From assembly GCA_035253825.1 (NCBI GenBank), contig DATFBM010000026.1, positions 3,509-67,508 on the forward strand: a stretch of DNA of 64,000 nucleotides, given 5' to 3'. This DNA is from JACCTH01 sp035253825. GTDB taxonomy: Bacteria > Actinomycetota > Acidimicrobiia > Spongiisociales > ZC4RG35. This document shows, one piece after another, positions 31,769 to 40,800 of this stretch (position 1 is the first letter of the stretch; each line of letters begins with the position of its first letter). The position numbers and the translations under genes are program-made. The notes beneath the pieces are model-generated. The model made no database searches. It was not told the origin of the DNA and was given only the letters and a program-made list of their open reading frames with translations.

Positions 31769-32682
31769 CAGACTTGGGTGAGCCAGGATCGATAAGCCGA
31801 AAGCTTCCCGGAGGTCACCTGCGCGAACAGATCCTGCGCCCGCCGGGTGATCGGTCCGGGCTCACCGGTGCCGACGGCGCGGTCGTCAACCTCCCGGATT
31901 GGAGTCACCTCCGCAGCAGTGCCGGTAAAGAACAACTCGTCGGCGGCGTACAAGTCGCCCCGAGTCAGAACCGCCTCTCGCACCTCGACCCCTTCATCGG
32001 CCAGAAGCCGCATCACCGACGCCCGGGTGATGCCATCGAGAATCCCCGACGATACGGGAGGAGTGAAGAGGACATCGTCGCGAACCAAAAAGAGATTCTC
32101 GCCCGAGCCTTCGGAGATGTTGCCGTCCATGTTGAGCAAGATCGCCTCGTCATAACCGGTGGCAATCGCCTCCTGCTTGGCGAGCACGCTGTTGAGGTAC
32201 TGCCCGGTTCCCTTGGCAGTCGGTATGAGGCAGGATTGGTGTATTCGTCGCCACGACGAGATCCGAACCCTGATGCCCTTGGCGAGTCCCTCTTCACCTA
32301 GGTAAGCACCCCACTTCCAAGCGGCCACGATGGCTCGGACCCGGGAGCCAGCCGGGTTCAACCCGATCGAGCCGAGCTCGTAGAAGATCAGCGGCCGGAT
32401 GTAGCCGGCGTCGAGCTCGTTGGCCGTTACGACCTCGCGGCAAACAGCGTTGAAGTCCTCGGCGGAGTAATCCACCGGGATGCCGTAGGCCTTGGCTGAT
32501 CGCAGAAGCCGGTTGGAGTGTTCGTCGAGCCGGAAAATCGCCGGCCCTTCGGGGGTCTGGTAGGCGCGGATCCCTTCGAACACCCCGGTCCCGTAATGGA
32601 GAGCGTTGGAGAGTACGCTGACATTGGCGGATGCGAAGGGAACCATTTCCCCGTCCATCCAGACGAACTTTGCTGAGTCCAT
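31768..32682 (-). CDS. ilvE: Branched-chain amino acid aminotransferase
   Basis: 304-residue PLP enzyme of fold type IV, last step of Leu, Ile and Val synthesis. Family marks: HYGTGVFEGIRAY near residue 30, PLP lysine Lys157 (TAKGTGQY), and DEAILLNMDGNISEGSGENLFLV. ATG 32682. It overlaps the downstream hypothetical gene by 1 bp and lies 9 bp after the S9 peptidase gene. No other branched-chain genes are nearby except serA (3.5 kb away, separate). Confidence 0.93.
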   Translation of the reverse strand: MDSAKFVWMDGEMVPFASANVSVLSNALHYGTGVFEGIRAYQTPEGPAIFRLDEHSNRLLRSAKAYGIPVDYSAEDFNAVCREVVTANELDAGYIRPLIFYELGSIGLNPAGSRVRAIVAAWKWGAYLGEEGLAKGIRVRISSWRRIHQSCLIPTAKGTGQYLNSVLAKQEAIATGYDEAILLNMDGNISEGSGENLFLVRDDVLFTPPVSSGILDGITRASVMRLLADEGVEVREAVLTRGDLYAADELFFTGTAAEVTPIREVDDRAVGTGEPGPITRRAQDLFAQVTSGKLSAYRSWLTQV

Positions 32683-32691
32683 TGCCGAAGG

Positions 32692-34563
32692 CTATCGGAG
32701 ATAGCGATCGTGCCAGTCGAGGATCGCCTCGAAGCGCTCCACCCGATGTTTGGGCTTGCCCGAACGTGAAAGCTCATGCCCTTCCCCCGGAAAACGAAGC
32801 ATCTCCGCCTCGACTCCGTTCATCCACAGTGCCAGCAGCAGCTGCTCGCCCTGTTCGATCGGGCAGCGATAGTCCTCCTCGGAATGGATGATCAGTGTTG
32901 GGGTCCTGACGTCGTTGGCGAAAGCCAACGGGCTCTTCTCCCAGCTCGGCAGGAGCTCCCTCGTCCCGAGGTAATTGATGCCGAATTGGGGGGCGATGTC
33001 GGAGGTGCCGTTGAAAGATGGGAATGAAGTCAGTGCCCTCTCCACCACCGCCGACTTGTATCGCTTGTCCTTGGCCGTCGTCCAAGCGGTCATGAAGCCC
33101 CCGTAGGAACCGCCCATGATCCCCACTCGCTCGGGGTCGAGTTGGGGAAACCTTTCCAGGGCCGATTCGAGCGCGGCCGTGACGTCGTTGACATCGACCG
33201 TTCCCCATCCCTCCTCCCGAACCGCTCGGGCAAACTCGAGGCCCCGACCAGAGGAGCCCCGGGGGTTGCAGGCCACCACGGCGTAGCCGGCTCCGGCATA
33301 CACCTGGAACTCATCAAAGAACCCAAATCCGTATTGGGTGGCGGGACCGCCGTGGATGTTGACGAGCACGGGGAGTCGTCCGTCAACGCCAGGTACATAC
33401 GCCCAGACGTCGATCTCGGTGTCGGCAGTCTCAACCCGCCAGTGCACCGGTGGCACCAGCTTCGAATAGATCTCACCATCGAATGGAGCCAGGATTCGCT
33501 CAACCCCGTCGACCACGTCTACCAGCCGACCGGGGTGGGTGGGATCGGTGATAGTGGCCACTATCCGGCCCGATGGGGCAACGTCGAAGCCGGTCACCTG
33601 CCGATCGCCGCCGATAATCGTCACGGACTCTCCGTTGAATCGACGTAACTCGATTCGACCCGAGTCCTCGACCACGGAATGAATTGTGCCCTCGTGCCAG
33701 ACCGGCGGCGAGAGCGCCGCGGTGAGGGAGTAGATCGAGCGATCCAGACCGGCGGTGACGTCGGTCATCGGCTCCAGCTGCCAGAGATGGTCGAGGCGCG
33801 GATAGTCCACCTCGGGCCCACCGATGCCAAACAGAGTCCCGTCTGGCCCGTAAACCGGGGCCAGCCACCTCCCCCGAGGGGCGACCTCGGTCAGATCTCC
33901 TTCGAGCGTCACCTCTACAAGATCGTTACCCGGCTCGAGACCCTGCCGAGGATGGCGGTCGGTAACTAAGGCAACCCGGTCGCTGACGGGATGCCAGGCC
34001 GGAGACACCTCGTCGAAGTCGCCCTCGGTCAGACGCCGCGGTTCTTTCTCACCGGTTGCATCAACGATCCACACCTGACGGCGGCGGTCGTGAAGCCAGC
34101 CCCGGCCGTCATATCGGTAGGGGAATCGGCTGATTCGCTTCGGGCGCCGCCCTCGTTCCTCGTCGCTGAGGTCTTCTTGGTCCTCGACGTAGGCCTTGGC
34201 GACGACAGCCAGCGCGTTTCCATCCGGGCTCCAGGCCAGATACTCCACCCCCAGGGGGAAGTCGGTGACCTTGCGAGACTCGCCGCCGTCGACGGGCATG
34301 AGCCACACCTGGGGCACAGGCTTCTTGAGATCGGTAGCGCGGAGGAAGGCGAGATGCTTGCCGGCAGGTGACCACCGCGGCATCGAGTCGATGGGGCCGG
34401 CCGTATAAGGCGAATGGCCCCCGGACTGGTGAACATGAATTTGCCGGCGATAAGTGTCCTCTTCCAGATCGAGACGACTAACGACGAAGGCCACCCGCTC
34501 CCCATCGGGATGGATTTGGGGATCGGAAGGGACGGCCAGGAGGGCAAGATCTTGGGGCTGCAT
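32692..34563 (-). CDS. S9 family peptidase (acylaminoacyl-peptidase / prolyl oligopeptidase type)
   Basis: 623 residues: N-terminal seven-bladed propeller (repeats such as SPDGN, SPAGKHLAF) and C-terminal alpha/beta-hydrolase domain with Ser in MGGSYGGFMTAW, Asp in HSEEDYRCP and His near the end (GEGHELSRSGKP). Cytoplasmic; no signal peptide. It degrades short peptides, typically from proteasome or Clp products. First gene of the operon ending in gltX. Divergent from pgpA. Confidence 0.92.
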   Translation of the reverse strand: MQPQDLALLAVPSDPQIHPDGERVAFVVSRLDLEEDTYRRQIHVHQSGGHSPYTAGPIDSMPRWSPAGKHLAFLRATDLKKPVPQVWLMPVDGGESRKVTDFPLGVEYLAWSPDGNALAVVAKAYVEDQEDLSDEERGRRPKRISRFPYRYDGRGWLHDRRRQVWIVDATGEKEPRRLTEGDFDEVSPAWHPVSDRVALVTDRHPRQGLEPGNDLVEVTLEGDLTEVAPRGRWLAPVYGPDGTLFGIGGPEVDYPRLDHLWQLEPMTDVTAGLDRSIYSLTAALSPPVWHEGTIHSVVEDSGRIELRRFNGESVTIIGGDRQVTGFDVAPSGRIVATITDPTHPGRLVDVVDGVERILAPFDGEIYSKLVPPVHWRVETADTEIDVWAYVPGVDGRLPVLVNIHGGPATQYGFGFFDEFQVYAGAGYAVVACNPRGSSGRGLEFARAVREEGWGTVDVNDVTAALESALERFPQLDPERVGIMGGSYGGFMTAWTTAKDKRYKSAVVERALTSFPSFNGTSDIAPQFGINYLGTRELLPSWEKSPLAFANDVRTPTLIIHSEEDYRCPIEQGEQLLLALWMNGVEAEMLRFPGEGHELSRSGKPKHRVERFEAILDWHDRYLR

Positions 34564-34593
34564 GGTTGGGCATTTTGGCGGGAGGTGGATGTT

Positions 34594-34599
34594 TACGCT
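34594..34599 (+). promoter_or_regulatory. -10 element for leaderless pgpA
   Basis: TACGCT ends 8 nt before GTG 34608; there is no Shine-Dalgarno. Confidence 0.45.
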
Positions 34600-34607
34600 G
34601 CCTGCCA

Positions 34608-35057
34608 GTGGCTCGAGTGGTTGCGTCCTTCTTTGGCAGCGGTCTCTTGTTGGGGCGTATCCGGGGAAGCGATGGGGGCTCGGGGACCATCGCCGCTCTA
34701 CTTGCTCTGGCGGTTTCCTTCTTCCTACAACCGGTCTGGGGACGGTTGGCGGCCTTTGCTCTCACCATTACCTGCGGCTATTGGGCGGTGAGTAGCTTTC
34801 GCTTCCAACGCGACGACCCCGCTTGGGTGGTGGTGGACGAAGCCGCCGGCCTCTTCCTTGCCACGATCGGACTGGGCGTGACCGGGATGCTGGTGGGCTT
34901 CGTGGTCTTTCGAATCGCTGATATCGGCAAGAACTTGGCTCCCGGGGTAGCCGCCGCCGACCGTCTGGGCGGGGCATTGGGGATCATGGCCGACGATGTA
35001 GTAGCCGGGATCTACGGGCTCGGTGCCGGTTGGCTGGTTCAGCTCGTCGTCGGTTAG
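34608..35057 (+). CDS. pgpA: Phosphatidylglycerophosphatase A
   Basis: About 149 residues, membrane enzyme that dephosphorylates phosphatidylglycerol phosphate to phosphatidylglycerol. PgpA hallmarks: FFGSG, GSGTIAALLAL, and the catalytic DDPAWVVVDEAAG, plus the later ADDVVAGIYG; four hydrophobic segments. The start is set at GTG 34608 from the -10 spacing; GTG 34617 also fits. Its TAG interlocks with the convergent serA stop (TTAG 35054-35057). Confidence 0.88.
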   Translation: MARVVASFFGSGLLLGRIRGSDGGSGTIAALLALAVSFFLQPVWGRLAAFALTITCGYWAVSSFRFQRDDPAWVVVDEAAGLFLATIGLGVTGMLVGFVVFRIADIGKNLAPGVAAADRLGGALGIMADDVVAGIYGLGAGWLVQLVVG

Positions 35058-36640
35058 ACCTCGACGTACCGAGCCTCTTCGACGCCGGGCACCGACCGCA
35101 GCCTGGCCACCTGCTCTTCCCGCAGCGGCGAATCGAGGTTGAGGCCCATCATCGCCGCCTCGCCACTGGTCCGCGAGCGCCCAACCACCATGTTGGCGAT
35201 GTTGACTCCGATGTCACCGAGGAATGTTCCTACTCGACCAATCATCCCGGGAACATCGGCATTACGCACGATAAGGAGGTGCTTGGAGATGGGGAGCTCG
35301 ACGTCGTGTCCGAGAATCTCTACCAACATCGGACCCTTGCGTGATCTGATCGCAGCGACCGAAATCACCTCACCACCCACAGTCCCCGATGCCTCGAGGA
35401 TCGACACGTATTCGGAGCTGAGCTCGTCGGCCTCAAGGACCAGCGATATACCTCGGTCATGTGCCATCGAGGTGACGTTGACGAATGAAACGGGCTCGGT
35501 GGAGACCGCGGCCAGCCCACCCTTCATGACTGCCAAGCCGAGAGGGCGGACCTCGGAAAGTGCCAACCGACCCCTGGCGGTAACCCGAAGGTGATCTGGG
35601 ACCCCCCCGGCCAATCCGATGAAGACCCGGCCCAGTTGTTCGGCGATGGGGAGGAACTCACGGACATCTTCTGAAAGCTCGCGACCAAGATCGAGGTTGA
35701 CGGCGGAAAGCACCAAGTCCCCTGCCAGTGCCGCTGCCACCACTTCCGCCACCTGGACTCCAGCCTTGTCTTGAGCTTCAACCGTCGAGGCGCCCAGATG
35801 CGGGGTCAGGACAACTTGAGGCAGATCGAAAAATGGACTCTCGGTCAACGGTTCGTTGACGAAAACATCGAGGGCCGCCCCGGCCACGGCACCGGACCGA
35901 ACCGCTTCAGCCAAAGCCTCCTCATCGACGATTCCCCCCCGCGAGGTGTTGACGATCCTCACCCCCGGTTTGCACTTGGCCAATGCCTCTTTCCCCAGCA
36001 GCCGATCAGTCTCGGGAGTGAGGGGAAGGTGGATGGTGATGAAGTCGGCATTCGCCAGTAATCGATCCAGGTCAACCAACTCGGCTCCCTGTCGACGGGC
36101 CCGTTCGGCAGAAATGAAGGGGTCGTAGGCCAGGACCTTCATGCCGAAAGCCATTGCTCGGGTGGCGACCAGGCTGCCGATACGGCCCAGGCCTATTACT
36201 CCCAGGGTCTTGCCATGTAGTTCGACACCCTGAAAACTTTTCCGATCCCACGTGCCGCCCCGGGTCCGCGCATCGGCCTCGGGAATGTGTCGGACCTGGG
36301 CCAAAAGCAACGCAAAAGCATGTTCGGCGGCGCTAATGGTGTTGGCCTGGGGCGCATTGACGACGAGGATGCCGCGATTGGTGGCGGCCTCAACATCGAT
36401 GTTGTCGACCCCGATTCCGGCTCGCCCGATCACTTTGAGCATTGGAGCGGCAGCGATCAGCTCCTCGTCGACCTTGGTGGAGGATCGGACCACCAAGCCG
36501 CTGGCGTTTTCCAAGGCTTCGAGTAAGTCCGAGCGAGTCCAGCCGGAGGCGTCGATCACCTCGAAGTCGCGGGCCAATGCCTCGATCCCGGCCGGAGAAA
36601 GGGTTTCGGCCACCACGACGGTAGGACGCGGGTCGGTCAT
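35054..36640 (-). CDS. serA: D-3-phosphoglycerate dehydrogenase
   Basis: 528 residues, the long actinobacterial/type-1 form: substrate- and NAD-binding domains (GLGRIGSLVATRA; DLPQVVLTPHLGAST with catalytic His), an intervening ASB domain and a C-terminal ACT domain (LIVRNADVPGMIGRVGTFLGD) that senses serine. First step of serine synthesis. ATG 36640 matches family starts; a longer frame upstream overlaps the divergent UspA gene and is rejected. Confidence 0.95.
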   Translation of the reverse strand: MTDPRPTVVVAETLSPAGIEALARDFEVIDASGWTRSDLLEALENASGLVVRSSTKVDEELIAAAPMLKVIGRAGIGVDNIDVEAATNRGILVVNAPQANTISAAEHAFALLLAQVRHIPEADARTRGGTWDRKSFQGVELHGKTLGVIGLGRIGSLVATRAMAFGMKVLAYDPFISAERARRQGAELVDLDRLLANADFITIHLPLTPETDRLLGKEALAKCKPGVRIVNTSRGGIVDEEALAEAVRSGAVAGAALDVFVNEPLTESPFFDLPQVVLTPHLGASTVEAQDKAGVQVAEVVAAALAGDLVLSAVNLDLGRELSEDVREFLPIAEQLGRVFIGLAGGVPDHLRVTARGRLALSEVRPLGLAVMKGGLAAVSTEPVSFVNVTSMAHDRGISLVLEADELSSEYVSILEASGTVGGEVISVAAIRSRKGPMLVEILGHDVELPISKHLLIVRNADVPGMIGRVGTFLGDIGVNIANMVVGRSRTSGEAAMMGLNLDSPLREEQVARLRSVPGVEEARYVEV

Positions 36641-36701
36641 TGGAATTGGAGTTTGGTGGCAACCGGCGTCTCCGACAAGGTGGCGCGGTTGAACGCCGGG
36701 G

Positions 36702-36707
36702 TAACCT
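36702..36707 (+). promoter_or_regulatory. -10 element for leaderless uspA
   Basis: TAACCT ends 6 nt before ATG 36714; no Shine-Dalgarno. Confidence 0.5.
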
Positions 36708-36713
36708 CGAAAA

Positions 36714-37154
36714 ATGAGCTGGCCACCGCAAGTCATCGTCGTAGCCGTCGATGGATCCGACCAAAGCCAACGTGCCGCCGACCTAGCCGCCGCCCTCGCT
36801 AGAGCTCACGCGGCGCGACTGGTGATGATCACCGTGGTCAGGCCCCCGGAAGGTTGGTGGGGAGTCACCGGCCAGCCTCCCTCACCGGAGGCCCTGTCCG
36901 AGGCCTTGGTCGAAGGTCAGCAGGAAATCCTCCGCCAGGCCGAGGAGCGAACCGACCTGACGGGCATCGAGTACGGCACGGCGGAGGAGTTGGGAGATCC
37001 CACCTCGGTGATCCTCGCTGCCTGCGAAAGGGAGTCGGCCGACCTGCTTGTTGTGGGACGCCGCGGCGCGGGGTTGGTTGAGCGAATGGTGATGGGCTCG
37101 GTGGCAGATCGCCTCGCCCATCACAGCGCGGTTCCGATTCTCATCGTCCCGTGA
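36714..37154 (+). CDS. Universal stress protein, UspA family
   Basis: 146 residues, single Usp domain, cytoplasmic nucleotide-binding stress protein. The ATP-binding pattern G-x2-G-x9-GS is present (GRRGAGLVERMVMGS), so it belongs to the ATP-binding subgroup. Start at ATG 36714 with TAACCT 6 nt upstream. The stop overlaps the GTG of the thioesterase-like gene (GTGA), so the two are coupled. Confidence 0.92.
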   Translation: MSWPPQVIVVAVDGSDQSQRAADLAAALARAHAARLVMITVVRPPEGWWGVTGQPPSPEALSEALVEGQQEILRQAEERTDLTGIEYGTAEELGDPTSVILAACERESADLLVVGRRGAGLVERMVMGSVADRLAHHSAVPILIVP

Positions 37155-37930
37155 CCTCGGCCTTCGAGGAGGACACCGCCGTCGCCGAGCGGGACGGGGG
37201 GTTCACGGCGACCCTCACCGACCGCTGGTCGATCGGTGGCAGACCCAACGGCGGATACTTGATGGGAGTGGCGTTGCGAGCGCTCGAGTCTCGAATGCCG
37301 CAACCAGATCTGCTGACGACGTCGGCCCATTTCTTGAGCCCGGCGACGCCAGGTCCGGCAACCATCGAAGTGGACCCCTTGAAGGCTGGGCGCTCGATCT
37401 CAACCGCCCAGGCCCTCCTGCGCCAGGAGGGAAAGGTGATCCTCACGATGTTGGCGAGCTATGGCGATCTCGGTGCCACCGGCAAGACCGCAATCTTTGA
37501 CCAGCCGCCAGCGCTGGGCACGTTGGTGAGCTCGCTTCATCGGCCTTATCCGATTCCAATCACCGACCGCTTCGAGTACTTGGTTCCTCCCGATCAGGAC
37601 CAAGCCGCCCGGGGCGAGAGGACCAACCCGAAGCCCGAGTTGGTGGGCAAGGTGCGGTTCCGCGACGATCTCGTCCCGCCCCCAGCTGCGTTGCCGCTGC
37701 TAATGGACTCATTCCCCCCAACCATGTTCCAGCTCGGCCTCTACGGCTGGACGCCGACCTTGGAGCTGACAGTCCACGGACGGGGAAGACCGCAGTCGAG
37801 CTGGCTAACGATTCGGCTGCGCTCTCGTTATCTGATCAACGGATTGGTGGAAGAAGACGGCGAGCTCTGGGATGAGTCCGGAAAATTGATTGCCCTCTCC
37901 CGACAGATGGCCAAGGTTCTGATCGACTAG
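37151..37930 (+). CDS. Acyl-CoA thioesterase-like protein (TesB-like double hotdog)
   Basis: 259 residues with the double hot-dog look of TesB-like thioesterases: RWSIGGRPNGGYLMGVALRAL in the first half and a second repeat beginning near residue 150. The expected central acidic/polar catalytic residues cannot be named confidently. It would hydrolyse acyl-CoA. Coupled to uspA by a 4-bp overlap. Family assignment is moderate; substrate unknown. Confidence 0.75.
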   Translation: MTSAFEEDTAVAERDGGFTATLTDRWSIGGRPNGGYLMGVALRALESRMPQPDLLTTSAHFLSPATPGPATIEVDPLKAGRSISTAQALLRQEGKVILTMLASYGDLGATGKTAIFDQPPALGTLVSSLHRPYPIPITDRFEYLVPPDQDQAARGERTNPKPELVGKVRFRDDLVPPPAALPLLMDSFPPTMFQLGLYGWTPTLELTVHGRGRPQSSWLTIRLRSRYLINGLVEEDGELWDESGKLIALSRQMAKVLID

Positions 37931-37953
37931 CTCAGAAGACTGCTTTGGTCGAT

Positions 37954-38931
37954 CTAGAGATGGGGCAGAACCTCGGTCGCGAGTCGCTCGAAACCGGAGT
38001 GGTCGTAGGCAGCTTCGGGGAAATAGAAGATTCCGTACCCGAGCCCGGCCTCCCGCCAGGGGCGAAGCTTCTCAATTAGCTGCTCCGGCGTTCCCGCGAA
38101 CTCGGAAAAGTTGAGCATTGTCCGCTCCAGGCGCTCGCTCCCGAGAAGCTCACCGAAGTGCTCCCGCATCCAGTTCTTCCGGTCGGTGACGGCCGACTCG
38201 GTCTCTTCGCAGATGACGTTGAAGTTGGAGCTGCGCACGATCTGGTCGAAGTCGCGTCCGATGTCACGGCAGTGTTCGGCGAGACGAGCCGACTTCTCGA
38301 CGAACTCGTCGAGGGCGTTGCCGAAGTTCGTGTAGGAGGCGTTCTCGGCAGCAACCCGAAGGGTTAGTTGCTCTCCGCCACCGGCTACCCAGATGGGCAC
38401 GTGCGGCTGCTGGAGGGGCTTGGGCTGACAAATGGCGCCATTCAGTTGATAGTGCTTCCCCGAGAAGTGGACCTCGTCCTCGGTCCACATCCGCTTCATG
38501 ATCTCGACCGCTTCGCCAAGTTGGCCGATGCGAACCGCCGGTCGTGGGAAGGGATAGCCGTAGGCAACATACTCCTGTTCGTACCACCCCGCCCCAATCG
38601 CCATCTCCAACCGACCCTGGGAGAGAACGTCGGTGGTGGCTGCCACCTTGGCGAGATATGCGGGGTGACGGTATGAGTTGCAGGTACACATCTGTCCGAT
38701 GCGAACGGATTGCGTCGTCACGGCCAAGGCGCCCGTGAGGGTCCACGCCTCATGGGTGACTTCCTGGGTCGGAATCGGGACTGTGTGGAAGTGGTCGTAG
38801 ACCCAGACCGACTCGTAGCGCGCACTTTCGGCCGCGCGGGCTACCCCGAGCATCGTCTCCCAATGTTTCTCTCGATCGATTCCCGCCAAGTCGAGACGCC
38901 AGCCCTGTGGAACAAAGACCCCTGCTCTCAT
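37954..38931 (-). CDS. LLM class F420-dependent oxidoreductase
   Basis: 325-residue luciferase-like monooxygenase-fold protein (TIM barrel). Family marks: FVPQGWRLDL at the N-terminus, ESVWVYDHFH, CNSYRHPAYLAK, GAGWYEQEYVAYGYPFP and VPIWVAGGG. In actinobacteria such proteins use reduced F420 to reduce or oxidise diverse substrates; the substrate is unknown. It is divergent from a VOC gene and near cofC, which supports F420 use. Confidence 0.88.
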   Translation of the reverse strand: MRAGVFVPQGWRLDLAGIDREKHWETMLGVARAAESARYESVWVYDHFHTVPIPTQEVTHEAWTLTGALAVTTQSVRIGQMCTCNSYRHPAYLAKVAATTDVLSQGRLEMAIGAGWYEQEYVAYGYPFPRPAVRIGQLGEAVEIMKRMWTEDEVHFSGKHYQLNGAICQPKPLQQPHVPIWVAGGGEQLTLRVAAENASYTNFGNALDEFVEKSARLAEHCRDIGRDFDQIVRSSNFNVICEETESAVTDRKNWMREHFGELLGSERLERTMLNFSEFAGTPEQLIEKLRPWREAGLGYGIFYFPEAAYDHSGFERLATEVLPHL

Positions 38932-38934
38932 CTC

Positions 38935-38990
38935 TTCATTCTGGCGTAAATCCGCAGCGGAAAACTGCGCCTGAGTTACGCCAAAATGAA
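38935..38990. repeat. 15-bp inverted repeat between divergent genes (hairpin family copy 3)
   Basis: TTCATTCTGGCGTAA (38935-38949) pairs with TTACGCCAAAATGAA (38976-38990), one mismatch. The outer arm resembles those at 10130 and 22048. It ends 3 bp before the VOC start codon and starts 3 bp after the F420 oxidoreductase start, so it may be an operator. Confidence 0.65.
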
Positions 38991-38993
38991 CCG

Positions 38994-39476
38994 ATGGACG
39001 TTCGGCCCTTCGAAGACCTCATCGAGCGACTCGATCATGTCGCCATTGCCGTGTCCGAAATCAAAGAAGCCTTGCCGATGGTCGAGGCACTAGGGGGCCG
39101 CTATTTCTGTGGGGCAACGTCGGTTCGAAGTCAATTCACCTGGGTGCAATTTCATCTCGCCAACCTCGCCAAACTGGAGCTGATCGCGCCCAATTCGCCG
39201 GAGTCATTTGTCAGCCGGTTTCTCGAGGATCGGGGGCCCGGTCTTCATCACCTGACTTTCAGGGTCTCCGACGTGTCCGAGACAGCCCGCCGCGCCCAAT
39301 CACACGGATACCGGATTCTGGGGCCCAACCTCAATCCGATTTGGAACGAGGTTTTCCTCCACCCCAAGAACCCGCTTGGAACCCTGGTTCAGTTCGCCTC
39401 CTGGCCCAGCGACGACCCATGGACGGCCAATTCCCTCGATGATGTCCTCGCCGGTTTGGCTCTCGACGACCTATGA
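38994..39476 (+). CDS. VOC family protein (methylmalonyl-CoA epimerase-like)
   Basis: 160 residues. RLDHVAIAVSEIKEALP at the start, GPGLHHLTFRVSD in the second half and a late Asn/Glu (WNEVFLHP) are the metal-ligand segments of the glyoxalase/epimerase family. It resembles methylmalonyl-CoA epimerases but is only one of several VOC folds possible. It overlaps cofC by 4 bp, so it is first in the VOC-cofC-deacetylase operon. ATG 38994. Confidence 0.78.
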   Translation: MDVRPFEDLIERLDHVAIAVSEIKEALPMVEALGGRYFCGATSVRSQFTWVQFHLANLAKLELIAPNSPESFVSRFLEDRGPGLHHLTFRVSDVSETARRAQSHGYRILGPNLNPIWNEVFLHPKNPLGTLVQFASWPSDDPWTANSLDDVLAGLALDDL

Positions 39477-40081
39477 CCGTTCTCGGCGCCGTTCCGGTCA
39501 AGCCCTTTCGTTCGGCCAAGAACCGCCTCGCCAAGGAAATGACGATTCCGCAAAGACGCCTGCTCGCCGAACACCTTGGCGAACGGACGCTGGCCGCCGT
39601 CGCGGAAGCCGGTATGGAGGCGATGGTCCTTGCCGCCGACGAAGAGGTTGCGGTCTGGGCCAAGAGTTTGGGGTATCGCGCCCTCCTCGATCCCGAATCC
39701 GATCTCAACTCCGCCGCCAAAGCCGCGGCAGACTTGGCTGCTAACGAAGGCCGACCGTGGCTTTTGATCCACAGCGACCTCCCGTTGATCGACGCCCAAG
39801 CCCTCGGACAAGCGCTTGCCGCCTTAAACGAGGGACGACCGGTTATCGCCCCCAGCCCGGATGGAGGAACACCGGTGATGGGCTGGCGAGGAGTAGAGCT
39901 CGCCTTCCGGTACGGGCCGGGCAGCTTTGGGCGCCATCTTTGCCAACTGGCGGCCCATCAACCGCTGGTAGCCACCGATTTCCGGCTGATGTTCGATATC
40001 GATCGACCTGCCGACCTTGCCTTCGTCCTCCGACGAAATCGGTCGCTGGTTGAACGGCTCTATACCCTGCCTGCCTCGTGA
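39473..40081 (+). CDS. cofC: 2-Phospho-L-lactate guanylyltransferase (F420 synthesis)
   Basis: 202 residues. The nucleotidyltransferase N-terminus AVPVKPFRSAKNRLA is diagnostic of CofC, followed by LIHSDLPLID (DxP-type metal site) and SPDGGTPVMGW. It activates phospholactate or phosphoenolpyruvate with GTP for CofD. Overlaps by 4 bp with both neighbours. cofD and cofE are not in the window. Confidence 0.93.
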   Translation: MTVLGAVPVKPFRSAKNRLAKEMTIPQRRLLAEHLGERTLAAVAEAGMEAMVLAADEEVAVWAKSLGYRALLDPESDLNSAAKAAADLAANEGRPWLLIHSDLPLIDAQALGQALAALNEGRPVIAPSPDGGTPVMGWRGVELAFRYGPGSFGRHLCQLAAHQPLVATDFRLMFDIDRPADLAFVLRRNRSLVERLYTLPAS

Positions 40082-40800
40082 CCAGCGAACTTCTCTCGAC
40101 TCCCAAGCGAGCCCTCACGATCGGCGCTCATCCCGACGACGCCGAATTCGGCTCCGGGGGCACTTTGGCCCACTGGGCCCAGGAAGGCTGCGAGGTATCG
40201 ATGCTGGTTGTAACCGATGGCTCAAAGGGCTCATGGGACCCGGACATTGCCCCCGATCAGCTCGCTCGCTCCCGCATCGAAGAACAGGAAAAAGCGGCCT
40301 CGGTGCTTGGTGCCAAGGGCCAGTTGGTCCATCTCGGGCATGTCGACGGGGAGCTCGAGTACTCGATGGAGCTCCGGCGCCAACTCTGCATGTGGATCCG
40401 ACGCCTCCGTCCTGAGGTTGTTCTCTCCCACGACCCCTGGCGACGCTACATGCTCCATCCCGACCATCGCGCCACCGGCTGGGGCGCCATCGATGGCGTG
40501 GTGGCCGCTCGCGACCACCTTTTCTTTCCAGAGCTAGGACTGGAGAAACACCGTCCCGATGCAATCCTCCTCTGGGGCGCCGATGAGCCCGATTACTGGG
40601 AAGACATCTCCTCGACCTTCGATCAGAAAATCGAAGCCCTGCTTTGTCATTCGAGCCAAGCCGAGACCTCGATGCACAAAGCCGACACCGACGAGGACGG
40701 ACGTACGCAGTTCCTCAATCGGATGCGAGAGTGGGCCCGAAGCCAGGGAGAGGCCGCCGGACTCGAACAAGCCGAGTCCTTCAAACTGCTCCGCCCTTAG
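40078..40800 (+). CDS. PIG-L family deacetylase
   Basis: 240-residue zinc-dependent N-acetylglucosamine deacetylase-like protein (MshB/LmbE family). Metal motif GAHPDDAEFGSGG near residue 16 and HPDHRATGW near 150. Family members act on mycothiol precursors, mycothiol conjugates or glycolipids. It follows cofC with a 4-bp overlap and ends base-to-base with the convergent ABC ATPase gene. The mycothiol role is only a possibility. Confidence 0.88.
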   Translation: MTSELLSTPKRALTIGAHPDDAEFGSGGTLAHWAQEGCEVSMLVVTDGSKGSWDPDIAPDQLARSRIEEQEKAASVLGAKGQLVHLGHVDGELEYSMELRRQLCMWIRRLRPEVVLSHDPWRRYMLHPDHRATGWGAIDGVVAARDHLFFPELGLEKHRPDAILLWGADEPDYWEDISSTFDQKIEALLCHSSQAETSMHKADTDEDGRTQFLNRMREWARSQGEAAGLEQAESFKLLRP

